Positions 46,213 to 55,055 of a DNA stretch of 64,000 nucleotides are shown one piece after another. The notes beneath the pieces are model-generated. The model had not been told where the DNA came from. It searched no databases and saw nothing but the letters and a program-made list of their open reading frames with translations. A program made the translations under genes and the position numbers. Each line of letters starts with the position of its first letter. Positions within the stretch are counted from its first letter, which is position 1. This stretch comes from an uncultured Peptococcaceae bacterium. Lineage in GTDB: Bacteria; Bacillota; Peptococcia; Peptococcales; Peptococcaceae. Where the stretch lies: contig CAJUDO010000015.1 of the NCBI GenBank assembly GCA_910585405.1, positions 1 through 64,000 on the forward strand. Reading direction: 5' to 3'.

Positions 46213-47607
46213 ATGGGTGAGGCAACAAAAAAATACTCTGCATCTTTTTTAAAAAAATGGATTATCAGCATTACCGTAACGGCGGTACTATTCTTGCTGC
46301 CGGAGACAGAGTTTTTTACCTATGAGGTAAAGGGCTTTTTGGCGATTACAACATTGGCCATGCTGATGATGGCAATGGAATTAGCGCATAATATTGTGCC
46401 GGCACTGTTGCTGCAAATCGGATATTATCTGCTGAAAGTTGCTCCAATGGAGACAGTGTTTTCCGCATGGCAAAACCAGATTCCCTGGCTGGTGCTGGGT
46501 TCCTTTATCATTGCCGCCATTATGGAGCAAACGGGCTTAAGTAAGCGAATCGCCTATTATTGTATGCTGAAAGCAAAGGGACGCTTTTCTGCATTGATGT
46601 TTGCCTCCTTAATTGCAGGTGTGCTTATTTCTGCCTTTGTATCATCTGCTTTGGCAAGAACTACTATGCTGTGCGCTTTGATGGTCAGCCTCTGTCAGGC
46701 CATGGACTATAAGCCATTCAGCAAGGAAGCCATCTGTGCATTTTTAGTCGCCTACGTGGCCAGCTGCGATGCCGGTCTGGTTTTCATGACCGGCGGGAAT
46801 GCAACCCTGGTCTGTGTTGGAGTTTTACAGCAGCTGGGATATGAAGTAACCTTCCTCTCCTATTTCCTGCAAAACGGCATTCCCAACTTGCTTTTAGACG
46901 CCATCTGCGTCTTCGTTGCGCTGAAAATGTTTGCGCCCAAAGAGGCAAAATCCTCCGAGGCTTATATAAAAGAGCAGTATCTGGCACTGGGCCCAATATC
47001 AAGGAATGAGAAAAAAGCCATCCTTTTGCTTTTGATTACCGTTATTTTATTGCTCACACAGAACCTGCACAAATTTGCCCCGGGCTGGGTATTTATCTTC
47101 ATGAGTTGGGTCGCCTTTTTGCCGGGTGTGGATCTGGCTGACAAACAGACAGTGAGCTCAGTTAATTTTACGATGGTATTCCTAATCGCCGCAACTGTGA
47201 CAATCGGCAACGTATCCAGTTATCTGAATATCGGCAATGCCATTATCAACGCTATTATACCATATATTCCATCCAATTTGATTGGTATCAATATTATGGT
47301 AATGCTCATTGGAATTTTGGGCAATATGGCCATGACACCCTTGGCTTTGGCTTCTGCATTTACAGAGCCGATGATTCAGTTGGCCCTTAACTTAGGACTT
47401 AGTCCCTACGGTATTGTCTATGTTTTTATCACTTCTTGCTGTCAATTATTTTTCCCATATGAGATCACCAATGCCCTGCTGATGTTCAGCTTCGGTATGA
47501 TCAGCATGAAGGACACCATCAAATTCTTTACCGTAAAAACGATTATCTCGTTAATATTTGTTGTCATTGTTGTAATCCCCTATTTCAAACTATTGGGCAT
47601 TTATTAA
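46213..47607 (+). CDS. SLC13/DASS-type carboxylate transporter
   Basis: A 464-residue membrane protein with about eleven to twelve helices. The two half motifs (GSFIIAAIMEQTGLSKRIAYY and the loop around FMTGGNATLVCVG, then VSSVNFTMVFLIAATVTIGN) fit the divalent anion/Na+ symporter (DASS, CitT-like) family of dicarboxylate or citrate carriers. The substrate is not certain. The ATG at 46213 has GGAGG; a longer frame overlaps the flavoprotein gene and is not favoured. Second gene of the operon. Confidence 0.85.
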   Translation: MGEATKKYSASFLKKWIISITVTAVLFLLPETEFFTYEVKGFLAITTLAMLMMAMELAHNIVPALLLQIGYYLLKVAPMETVFSAWQNQIPWLVLGSFIIAAIMEQTGLSKRIAYYCMLKAKGRFSALMFASLIAGVLISAFVSSALARTTMLCALMVSLCQAMDYKPFSKEAICAFLVAYVASCDAGLVFMTGGNATLVCVGVLQQLGYEVTFLSYFLQNGIPNLLLDAICVFVALKMFAPKEAKSSEAYIKEQYLALGPISRNEKKAILLLLITVILLLTQNLHKFAPGWVFIFMSWVAFLPGVDLADKQTVSSVNFTMVFLIAATVTIGNVSSYLNIGNAIINAIIPYIPSNLIGINIMVMLIGILGNMAMTPLALASAFTEPMIQLALNLGLSPYGIVYVFITSCCQLFFPYEITNALLMFSFGMISMKDTIKFFTVKTIISLIFVVIVVIPYFKLLGIY

Positions 47608-47623
47608 AAAGGAGTGTAAACTT

Positions 47624-48457
47624 ATGTATCCAGTGATTGATTTGCGGCTGCGGCCGCCTTATAAAAGCTTTGCCACCACATCCTTCTATCAAAATCAGGA
47701 AAAACGCAGAAGTGAAGGAACAGAATCCCGAGCTGCAATAGAACGGGATATGGATTTGATGATTAAAGAAATGGACGAAAACAATATTGTTTACGGCGTC
47801 GCCATTGCGCGGGAAAGCGAATGGGGCGGCGCTGCCAAGAACAGTGATTTGCCAGGGCTGTTGGCGGACTATCCCAATCGCTTTATCGGCGTGATTCACT
47901 TACAGTATGGCGCAGAAAAGGATCCGTTGGAAAGCATTGAAGAATATATCCTTCACGGGCCATGCACCGGCGTTTATATGGAGCCCAGCTTCCGGTTTGA
48001 AAAATATCTTATGCATGCCGATGATGAACGGCTTTTCCCCATTTATGAAAAATGTGAAAAGCATCATATCCCATTCATCCTGCAATACGGCGGCGGAATC
48101 AATTCGGTAGAATATTATGACCCGAGCGACATTTACCGTTTGGCCGAAGCCTTTCCTGATTTGAAAATCTGCATCACCCATGGCGGTTGGCCTCAGGTAA
48201 TGCCAATGATTCATCAGGCATACGCCCACAAAAATGTTTACCTCTCTCCTGATGCTTATTTCAGCGGCTGGCCGGGAAGTCAGGATTATATTACAGCAGC
48301 CAACACTATCCTGGCCGATAAAATTATTTTTGGCTCCGCGTTCCCCTGCATTTCACTGCCGGACGCCTTAAAATTATACCTGGAAGTCGGTGTAAAAATG
48401 GAATCCTTGCCGAAAATTCTCTATGACAATGCGGCACGCTTTTTGGGATTGGAGTAA
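47624..48457 (+). CDS. Amidohydrolase-fold protein with missing metal ligands
   Basis: A 277-residue protein of the amidohydrolase 2 (ACMSD/LigW-like) family, recognisable by the barrel layout and by CITHGGWPQVMPM, which keeps a histidine. Two normal metal-site motifs are changed: the N-terminal IDxHxH reads IDLRLRPP, and the C-terminal GSDxP reads GSAFP. It may therefore be a metal-independent hydrolase or lactonase, as known for LigI, or a non-catalytic form. Third gene of the LysR-governed operon, preceded by GGAG. Confidence 0.82.
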   Translation: MYPVIDLRLRPPYKSFATTSFYQNQEKRRSEGTESRAAIERDMDLMIKEMDENNIVYGVAIARESEWGGAAKNSDLPGLLADYPNRFIGVIHLQYGAEKDPLESIEEYILHGPCTGVYMEPSFRFEKYLMHADDERLFPIYEKCEKHHIPFILQYGGGINSVEYYDPSDIYRLAEAFPDLKICITHGGWPQVMPMIHQAYAHKNVYLSPDAYFSGWPGSQDYITAANTILADKIIFGSAFPCISLPDALKLYLEVGVKMESLPKILYDNAARFLGLE

Positions 48458-49042
48458 AAAATACGGCACCAATATTAAGATCACCGGCGGCAAATGGATT
48501 ATACAAAACCCCATGTGGTCTTATCAGGAAAAATAAATTTTGATTTCATGAGCACCTGTTTTCAGTTCTTGGCAGTCGCAGCAATTCTTGCGACTGTCAA
48601 GAGCTTACTCTCATTTATTATCTGAGTCGCTGTCCCATTCCGCCCAATACTCATCTGCTATACATTTTGCTTCTATTCCGCACACCTTTAGGATTTTCCG
48701 CCTTGATTTTCTATCTTTAAAAAATGACTTGCCTAGCTTTTTGCAGCCACTTCTAAAAAACTAGAGCTGTCCTTCATAAACCTCCAGCAGATAGATTATT
48801 TTCCCGAAACCATGCTGTTCAATATCCAAATTTTCCCTCAAGGAGAATGATTTTTATTCGCTCCTTTTCAAACTGTCGGGCAACGCACACAATAATCTTG
48901 TTATGAATTTAAATTTCTCAAAAAATTTGATTTTCTCGCAAGCCGTTTTACCACTCTTACACACCAAGTATACCGCTTTTTCTCCCTACAAAAACAAAAA
49001 CGGCATAGCCAAAGACTATGTCGTTCCTCTATTTTGCCAGTA
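48458..49042. other. Intergenic region between the catabolic operon and the ABC transporter genes
   Basis: About 585 bases without a supported gene. It holds a hairpin (about 48567-48604, CAGTCGCA/TGCGACTG) that may end the catabolic operon although the T-run is poor, and the terminator of the ABC genes at its right end. Just after the amidohydrolase stop an open frame reads KYGTNIKITGGKWIIQNP before stopping; it could be a scrap of a lost gene. Confidence 0.4.
48996..49024 (-). terminator. Terminator of the amino-acid ABC operon
   Basis: ACGGCATAG (49000-49008) with CTATGTCGT (49016-49024), followed on the minus strand by TTTTTG. Confidence 0.7.
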
Positions 49043-49765
49043 TTATAATACCTTTGCCAAGAAATTCTTTGTGCGCTCCTGCTGCGGATTGCCGAACAAT
49101 TCCTGCGGCGTCCCCTGCTCCAGGACATTCCCGCCGTCAATGAACAGTACTCTGTCCGCCACCTCCCGAGCAAAACCCATCTCATGGGTTACAATCACCA
49201 TGGTCATGCCCTCTTTCGCCAAGTCCCGGATTACATTCAGCACCTCACCGACCATTTCGGGGTCCAAAGCTGACGTGGGTTCATCAAAGAGCATGATATC
49301 CGGATTCATCGCCAATGCGCGGGCAATGGCAACACGCTGCTGCTGGCCGCCCGATAAATTGTCTGGATAAACCTGTGCCTTTTCTATCAACCCTACCTTG
49401 CGCAGAAGCTCCATCGCCTGTGCTTCTGCTTTTGCCTTATCCATGCCCTTCACCTTCATGGGAGCCAGCGTGATGTTGTCCAAAACTGTCATATGAGGAA
49501 ACAGATTAAACCGCTGAAATACCATACCCATATTCTCGCGGATCTTATTTACGTCATTTTTCTTGTCGGTGATTTCCACACCGTCCACCATAATGACACC
49601 GGAGGTCGGCTCCTCCAGCAAATTCAGGCAACGCAAAAAGGTGCTTTTTCCCGAACCGGAAGGCCCTATCACACAAACGACCTCCTGATCCTGAATGGTT
49701 TCGCTAATCCCCTTCAGCACTTCCAGCTTGCCAAAGCTTTTATATAGATTTTTTACTTCGATCAT
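49043..49765 (-). CDS. Polar amino-acid ABC transporter ATPase (GlnQ-type)
   Basis: A 240-residue ATPase: Walker [11 protein letters not shown]-loop [12 protein letters not shown], signature [15 protein letters not shown], Walker [13 protein letters not shown] and the switch histidine [12 protein letters not shown]. It powers uptake with the permease (49778-50461) and binding protein (50651-51478). Last gene of the unit. Confidence 0.97.
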   Translation of the reverse strand: MIEVKNLYKSFGKLEVLKGISETIQDQEVVCVIGPSGSGKSTFLRCLNLLEEPTSGVIMVDGVEITDKKNDVNKIRENMGMVFQRFNLFPHMTVLDNITLAPMKVKGMDKAKAEAQAMELLRKVGLIEKAQVYPDNLSGGQQQRVAIARALAMNPDIMLFDEPTSALDPEMVGEVLNVIRDLAKEGMTMVIVTHEMGFAREVADRVLFIDGGNVLEQGTPQELFGNPQQERTKNFLAKVL

Positions 49766-49777
49766 GGCTGTCTCTCC

Positions 49778-50461
49778 TTAATTACTGCTCATATTCCACT
49801 TTACTTCCACGTAATGAACCACTCGAGAAATAGTAAAGGTCAAAATCAAATATACACAGGCTACGCCGATATATGCCGGAAAGGGCGCATAGGATGTGCT
49901 GGTATAGATTTGTCCTACTTTCATAATTTCCGTTACGCCGATGACAGCCAACAGAGAAGTATCCTTCAGGAGCACAATAAATTCATTGCAAAGCGGTGGG
50001 ATTACCCGTTTTACCGCCTGCGGCAAAATAATATACTGCATTGCTTTTTTGTGGTTCATCCCCAAAGAGCGAGCTGCCTCCATCTGTCCTTTGTCGATGG
50101 ACTGAATTCCCGAACGAAAAATTTCCGCAATATAGGCTCCACTGTTCAAACTGCACACCACAATGGCAGTGGTCATCACATTAAAATGGAATCCGCTTAC
50201 CCCATCCATAGAATTAATCAACCCGGGCACCCCGAAATGGAACAGAAGAATTTGTACATACAGCGGCGTTCCCCGCAAACACTCAATATAGATATTAGAA
50301 ACAATCCGCAATGGCCAGATTTTGCTCAGCTTGCTCAACGCCATCACCATACCGATTACCATACCAATACAAACTGCAATAGCGGTAATTTTGATTGTAA
50401 TCGTAGCGCCTCCCCAAAGACGCGGCATGACGGTCCAAAAATGATATCCAAAATTATTCAT
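49778..50461 (-). CDS. Polar amino-acid ABC transporter permease
   Basis: A 227-residue HisM/GlnP-type permease with about five helices and the EAA motif region EAARSLGMNHKKAMQYIILP. The N-terminal part (GGATITIKITAIAVCIGMVI) is typical. It starts about 190 bases after the binding-protein gene, with a terminator hairpin in between that probably lowers expression of this gene and the ATPase compared with the binding protein. No ribosome-binding site stands out other than GGGAGT. Confidence 0.96.
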   Translation of the reverse strand: MNNFGYHFWTVMPRLWGGATITIKITAIAVCIGMVIGMVMALSKLSKIWPLRIVSNIYIECLRGTPLYVQILLFHFGVPGLINSMDGVSGFHFNVMTTAIVVCSLNSGAYIAEIFRSGIQSIDKGQMEAARSLGMNHKKAMQYIILPQAVKRVIPPLCNEFIVLLKDTSLLAVIGVTEIMKVGQIYTSTSYAPFPAYIGVACVYLILTFTISRVVHYVEVKWNMSSN

Positions 50462-50564
50462 TTACTCTCCGTGCACTCCCTTTATCATACAAAATTCTTT
50501 ATTATTATACCTCATTTGACCATCATCTGGCAACAAATTCCTCATTAAAAACAAAAAAATGAAA

Positions 50565-50617
50565 TAAAAAAATCAAGGCGGTTGCATAAAGATTACTTCA
50601 TTATGCAACCGCCTTGA
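50565..50617 (-). terminator. Internal terminator after the substrate-binding protein gene
   Basis: A perfect 17-bp stem, 50573-50589 with 50601-50617, and a T-rich tail on the minus strand. It lies between the binding protein and permease genes, so some transcripts should stop here. Confidence 0.8.
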
Positions 50618-50650
50618 CTTCATTTTATAAAATTATTTTGTCTGAAATAA

Positions 50651-51478
50651 TTATTCAGCTGCGCCGAAATATTTGTCAATCAGCGCGTCATAGGTGCCAT
50701 CTTCTTTTACATTTGCTAAACCAGCATCCAGTTTTTCCAAGAGTTCAGTATTGCCCTTTGCCACTGCAATAGCATACTGTTCTGGTTCTTCTGCAACAAT
50801 GTCCGCAGCAATTTTCACTTCATCAGGATGCGCCGCTACATATCTGTTGTTTACAGGAATATCCATAATCACGGCATCCACTTCTCCGTTGGCCAGGGCC
50901 ATCATGCAGACATTGATATTTGCCAGCAGTTTTACATCAGCTACCACGCCGGCTTCCTGCAATTCCATCGCTTTGTTAGCGCCGGTGGTACCCTGCTGTG
51001 CTGTAACAACTTTGCCGGCCAAATCTTCTTCGCTGGCAATGGAATCATCATCAATGGCTACTGCAATATTTAAGCCTGCATCATAGTAGGTTTCGGTAAA
51101 GTCAACCTGTTTTGCACGCTTTGGATCCACACTCATCCCAGCAATGGCTACATCAATAGAGCCGTTTTCCAGAGCCATTATCAAGCCATCGAACTCCATG
51201 TTTTCCATTTCTACAGTCATACCCTGGTCGGCAGCAATTGCATTAATCAAATCAATATCAAAGCCCTCGATGGTGGTACCGTCTTCTTCATTTACATACT
51301 CAAAAGGTGCAAATTCTGCGTTGGTACCTACCTTTAATACGTTACTCTCCTGACTTTCTGCATTTGCATTTACATCCTTGTCCCCATCTGCATTGTTGTT
51401 TCCGCCGCTGCAGCCTGCAAACAAAACCATGCTGGCTGCCAATACACCGGCAACCACTACTTTACTGAATCTTTTCAT
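50651..51478 (-). CDS. Amino-acid ABC transporter substrate-binding lipoprotein
   Basis: A 275-residue lipoprotein with a lipobox LFAGC (Cys23), then an asparagine-rich linker and a family 3 solute-binding fold: KVGTNAEFAPFEYVNEEDG, GFDIDLINAIA, DVAIAGMSVDPKRAKQVDF. It binds a polar amino acid outside the membrane. First gene of the ABC operon; its upstream region holds a cluster of DnaA boxes. AAAGGGG lies before the ATG. Confidence 0.96.
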   Translation of the reverse strand: MKRFSKVVVAGVLAASMVLFAGCSGGNNNADGDKDVNANAESQESNVLKVGTNAEFAPFEYVNEEDGTTIEGFDIDLINAIAADQGMTVEMENMEFDGLIMALENGSIDVAIAGMSVDPKRAKQVDFTETYYDAGLNIAVAIDDDSIASEEDLAGKVVTAQQGTTGANKAMELQEAGVVADVKLLANINVCMMALANGEVDAVIMDIPVNNRYVAAHPDEVKIAADIVAEEPEQYAIAVAKGNTELLEKLDAGLANVKEDGTYDALIDKYFGAAE

Positions 51479-51701
51479 TTTGGAATAATCCCCTTTCCTA
51501 TTTGCCTAACTTTTTATTGTGATATACCTTTTTATGAAAACAAACTGTCCCATAAATCCTGCGCAGGCATTGCCTAATGCCAAAATTAACAGACTATGTT
51601 TTTCATAATAAAGATATCAATAAAATAATACAGACTTTTTTCAATCTTTGCAATACATTTCTGATGTTTTTGTCACTTTTTTCTTTTTTCATTTTCCAAA
51701 G

Positions 51702-51799
51702 TTATCAACAGAACATACTATCCCACCTGTGGATAATGTGGATAAGTATCGCAAAGCCTTATACCTGCGCCATCTTATTTCCCCAGTTCATGTTGATAA
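51702..51799. other. Cluster of four DnaA-box-like sites beside an AT-rich tract
   Basis: TTATCAACA (51702-51710), TGTGGATAA (51728-51736), TGTGGATAA (51737-51745) and TGTTGATAA (51791-51799). The middle two are perfect TTATCCACA boxes on the minus strand, directly in tandem; the outer two are single-mismatch boxes. The left flank 51580-51700 is strongly AT-rich. The site lies between the ABC operon and comF. It may be a DnaA-binding cluster that regulates initiation or the ABC operon. Confidence 0.7.
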
Positions 51800-51834
51800 C
51801 TTGATGTCCCTGTGCATATCTCAAAAATTTTATT

Positions 51835-52536
51835 TCAAAAGCGTCCCTGCCCGCTGGCCAACGTAAAACCCAGCACACTTTTTGCACCATACCGATAAAG
51901 CGTCTGCGCACAGTGCAATAATGTAGCTCCGCTGGTAAACACATCATCCACCACGATAATATGTTTTCCCTGTACATCAGCCTTTGGCGCCAGGTGAAAA
52001 GCTCCTGTCAAATTCTGTAGCCGTTGCTCTCGGCTGAGACCGATTTGATGCGGCGTATCCCGCACTCGCTGCAGAGCGTTTTGCCAGGACAAGCCCCGTT
52101 GCTCTGCCAAAGCTTCCGCCAATAAGGCACTTTGATTATAGCCACGCTCCCGCAGCCGGTTTTTGTGCAGCGGCACCGGAATCAGCAAATCATATCCCTG
52201 CGGCAAATACGCTGCCGTCTCCACCGCCAATGCAGAAGCCAGCCAGGGCATATTGCGGAATTTGAAATCTACAATCGCCTGTTGCCAGCCGTCCTGATAG
52301 GGCCAAACCGACACATTTCCCACCAGATACTGAGGCCAGCTGCGGCAGTTGGCACAGCCATCTGAAGCAATCCCAAAACTGTGACAGCGCTGACACTGCC
52401 CATACAAGCTGCGTTTGCGCAAAGCCTCTGCGCGGCAATCATCGCACACCTCCAAACGTTCCTGTCTTGTCATGCAGATCGGACACACCGACGGCAGAGG
52501 AAAACACAGCTCATACACTTTTTGCAGCCACTTCAC
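51835..52536 (-). CDS. comF: ComF family protein
   Basis: A 233-residue protein. The N-terminal part has a zinc-finger-like set of cysteines (CPICMTRQERLEVCDDC, then CQRCH and CANC), and the C-terminal part is a phosphoribosyltransferase fold with IPVPLHKNRLRERGYNQSAL and the PRPP loop IIVVDDVFTSGATL. ComF is required for DNA uptake in competent bacteria, though many non-competent bacteria retain it. The GTG at 52536 has GGAGG five bases upstream; the ATG at 52617 lacks a site. Divergent from the radical SAM gene. Confidence 0.93.
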   Translation of the reverse strand: MKWLQKVYELCFPLPSVCPICMTRQERLEVCDDCRAEALRKRSLYGQCQRCHSFGIASDGCANCRSWPQYLVGNVSVWPYQDGWQQAIVDFKFRNMPWLASALAVETAAYLPQGYDLLIPVPLHKNRLRERGYNQSALLAEALAEQRGLSWQNALQRVRDTPHQIGLSREQRLQNLTGAFHLAPKADVQGKHIIVVDDVFTSGATLLHCAQTLYRYGAKSVLGFTLASGQGRF

Positions 52537-52655
52537 AATATCCTCCCTCCCATCTCGTTTTTTAATAAAATTTTTCTTGCAAAATGCAAACAAATGTTTT
52601 ATTATAGAGCCAAACATATATTCTTTTCACATTTTCTTTTTCGGGAGTATCCTTT

Positions 52656-53990
52656 ATGAATCTAATGGACAAATTAACAATCCTGGCCGACGCTGCAAAA
52701 TATGACGTATCCTGTTCTTCCTCCGGTTCTACGCGTCAGGGAGCCAAGGGCACGCTAGGCTCAGCAGCGAAAGCCGGCATCTGTCATTCTTTCAGCGCCG
52801 ATGGACGCTGCATCTCATTACTCAAAATTCTTATGACCAACAATTGTATCTATGACTGCGCCTATTGCCTAAACCGCCGGTCCAACGATAAGCCCCGCGC
52901 CATGTTTACAGTAGAAGAAATTGTCAATCTGACGATGGATTTTTATCGCCGCAACTATATCGAAGGATTATTTTTGAGCTCTGCCATAGTCGTTTCTCCT
53001 AATTACACCATGGAGCTTTTGGTAAAGATCACGGAAACTCTGCGCTATCAAAAACAATTTCACGGTTATATTCATCTCAAAGGCATTCCCGGCGCTGATC
53101 CTCAGCTGATTCAGCGGGCGGGACAGGTAGCTGACCGTCTCAGCATCAATATGGAACTGCCCTCTGAAAAATCGCTGACTTTTTTAGCGCCTGAGAAACA
53201 AAAACAGCATATTTTACTGCCTATGCAGCAAATTCATCAGGAAATCGTTCAGCATCGTGAAACACGGGCCTTGGCACGCAAAACACCGGCGTTTGTTCCT
53301 GCAGGACAGACCACACAAATGATTGTGGGAGCATCTGCTGACAATGATTTGCAAATCTTACGGCTCTCCGCTGCGCTGTACCAAAAATTTTCTATGAAGC
53401 GCGTCTATTTTTCCGCCTATGTACCAGTCAATCAGGATTCCCGCTTGCCACAAATCGCCCAACCTCCCATGCTGCGAGAAAACAGGCTGTATCAAGCCGA
53501 TTGGCTGATGCGCTTTTACGGCTTTCAGGCACAGGAGCTATTGGATGAAAGCAATCCCAACTTTGACCCAGACTATGATCCCAAAGTGATATGGGCTGTT
53601 CGTCATCCGGAACAATTTCCCATGGAAATCAATACCGCGCCCTATAAGCAGTTACTGCGGGTACCAGGATTGGGCGTGCGCTGTGTACAGCGTATTGTCA
53701 GCGCAAGGAAAACGGCGCGTCTGGATTTTGATGATTTGCTGCGCATGCATGTGTCCTTAAAAAGAGCCCAATATTTCATCACCTGCAAAGGCAAATATTA
53801 TCGCGTGAAGGACCCGCAGCCGGATTTGATCTTGCGAGCATTGAAACCCAAAGTCCGTTCTCCCTATCAGCAGCTCAGTTTTTTCGAGGAACCTGCCGTG
53901 CAAACACCGCAGGTGGAGGTGCTGCCGGACCAGGAATTTTTTCCCAAAGCGTCCGCAAACACCACAACTGATTTGCTTCCGGTTTTTTAA
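52656..53990 (+). CDS. Radical SAM protein, putative DNA modification/repair (TIGR03916 type)
   Basis: A 444-residue radical SAM protein. The cluster motif is CIYDCAYC (C-X3-C-X2-C) in LMTNNCIYDCAYCLNRR. A helix-hairpin-helix region NTAPYKQLLRVPGLGVRCVQ lies near residue 335, suggesting DNA contact. The family is annotated as putative DNA modification/repair and almost always goes with the TIGR03915 protein, encoded here 75 bases downstream. The reaction is not known. The ATG has CGGGAG upstream. Confidence 0.9.
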   Translation: MNLMDKLTILADAAKYDVSCSSSGSTRQGAKGTLGSAAKAGICHSFSADGRCISLLKILMTNNCIYDCAYCLNRRSNDKPRAMFTVEEIVNLTMDFYRRNYIEGLFLSSAIVVSPNYTMELLVKITETLRYQKQFHGYIHLKGIPGADPQLIQRAGQVADRLSINMELPSEKSLTFLAPEKQKQHILLPMQQIHQEIVQHRETRALARKTPAFVPAGQTTQMIVGASADNDLQILRLSAALYQKFSMKRVYFSAYVPVNQDSRLPQIAQPPMLRENRLYQADWLMRFYGFQAQELLDESNPNFDPDYDPKVIWAVRHPEQFPMEINTAPYKQLLRVPGLGVRCVQRIVSARKTARLDFDDLLRMHVSLKRAQYFITCKGKYYRVKDPQPDLILRALKPKVRSPYQQLSFFEEPAVQTPQVEVLPDQEFFPKASANTTTDLLPVF

Positions 53991-54026
53991 GCCCAGTCTG
54001 TTTTTCCATTCCATAATTTTTGCAAT

Positions 54027-54042
54027 TGTTTCACGTGAAACA
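54027..54042. other. parS-like ParB-binding site
   Basis: TGTTTCACGTGAAACA, a perfect 16-bp palindrome fitting the ParB consensus TGTTNCACGTGAAACA, inside a 22-base palindrome (54024-54045). It sits between the radical SAM gene and its partner. Confidence 0.9.
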
Positions 54043-54065
54043 ATTTTGCAGAAAGGAGGCAACCT

Positions 54066-54815
54066 ATGCGCACATATTTATATGACGGCAGTTTTGACGG
54101 ACTGCTCACCGCTTATTTTTATGCCTATAAAGATAAAGATATCTATGATATTTGCCGCCAAACGCACTATCAGCCAGACTTACTCAGCAAACCACTCAAC
54201 ATTTCCACTGAGGAAGATAAGGCACAGCGCATCGTCACATCTGTACAGCAAACCCTGTCGTCACAAACCATGCGCAATTTGTACCTGCTCTATCTCAGCG
54301 AGCTGCCCCGATGTGATTTTCTAGGGCTGCAATATCTGCGCTTATGTTACCAGCAGGGCGCCGCTGCCAATCTGGCCAAACACCATCCTGTCATCCGTCA
54401 GGTGGATGATGCCTGCCGCAAGGTAAAGCTTGAACTAGACCATATGAAAGGCTTTTTACGATTTCAAGAAATCGATTCTCTGGTCTTTTATGCCTGCTTT
54501 GCTCCAGACCATAACCAGCTGCCTCTGTTGCAGCCTCATCTGGAACGGCGCTTTTCTGACCAAAAAATGATTGTCTTTGACGAAAAAAGGCAATATGCCC
54601 TGGTCTATAATCTACACCACAGTATCATGATTCCTTTCACACAGGAAAAGGCACAACGCCTGCTGCAAAATTGTCATGACAACTGCATCGGACTCTTTCG
54701 CCGTTATTTTCATACTATCGCCATCCCCCAACGCAGCAATCCCAAATTACAGGCAGGATACATGCCCCATCGCTACCGCAAATATATGCCGGAAACGCAG
54801 CCGGAAGACAAATAA
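54066..54815 (+). CDS. TIGR03915-family putative DNA repair protein
   Basis: A 249-residue protein beginning YLYDGSFDGLLTAYFYAYKD, characteristic of TIGR03915, a family that accompanies the radical SAM protein of TIGR03916 and in some bacteria is fused to a uracil-DNA glycosylase domain; that extra domain is absent here. Its role in the presumed repair or modification reaction is not known. GGAGG lies before the ATG. Co-directional with the radical SAM gene; a parS site is between the two. Confidence 0.88.
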   Translation: MRTYLYDGSFDGLLTAYFYAYKDKDIYDICRQTHYQPDLLSKPLNISTEEDKAQRIVTSVQQTLSSQTMRNLYLLYLSELPRCDFLGLQYLRLCYQQGAAANLAKHHPVIRQVDDACRKVKLELDHMKGFLRFQEIDSLVFYACFAPDHNQLPLLQPHLERRFSDQKMIVFDEKRQYALVYNLHHSIMIPFTQEKAQRLLQNCHDNCIGLFRRYFHTIAIPQRSNPKLQAGYMPHRYRKYMPETQPEDK

Positions 54816-55055
54816 ACGTCCCTCCTCTGCCTTTTCGGCACTTTTCTATACTTGGAAATATTCTAGGAAATTTATGGAAATCCTGTTTTTCTTTCGAAGA
54901 ATTACACGTTTCATGAATATATTCTGCTGCCAAGACAACCGCATAAGTGATCGTATCTTTCATAAGATCTCTGCTTGCAAAAATCTGTACAGCCTATTTA
55001 AGAATATGATATACTTTGTTTATAAAAGCATTACAAAGGAGCTGAAAGATACCAT

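Noticed and set aside
48458..48531. Frame KYGTNIKITGGKWIIQNP after the amidohydrolase
   Set aside because: Too short to identify, no start codon or ribosome-binding site; noted only as possible scrap.
51577..51866. Two plus-strand frames across the DnaA-box region
   Set aside because: They have no ribosome-binding site and low-complexity, Phe-rich translations of AT-rich DNA.
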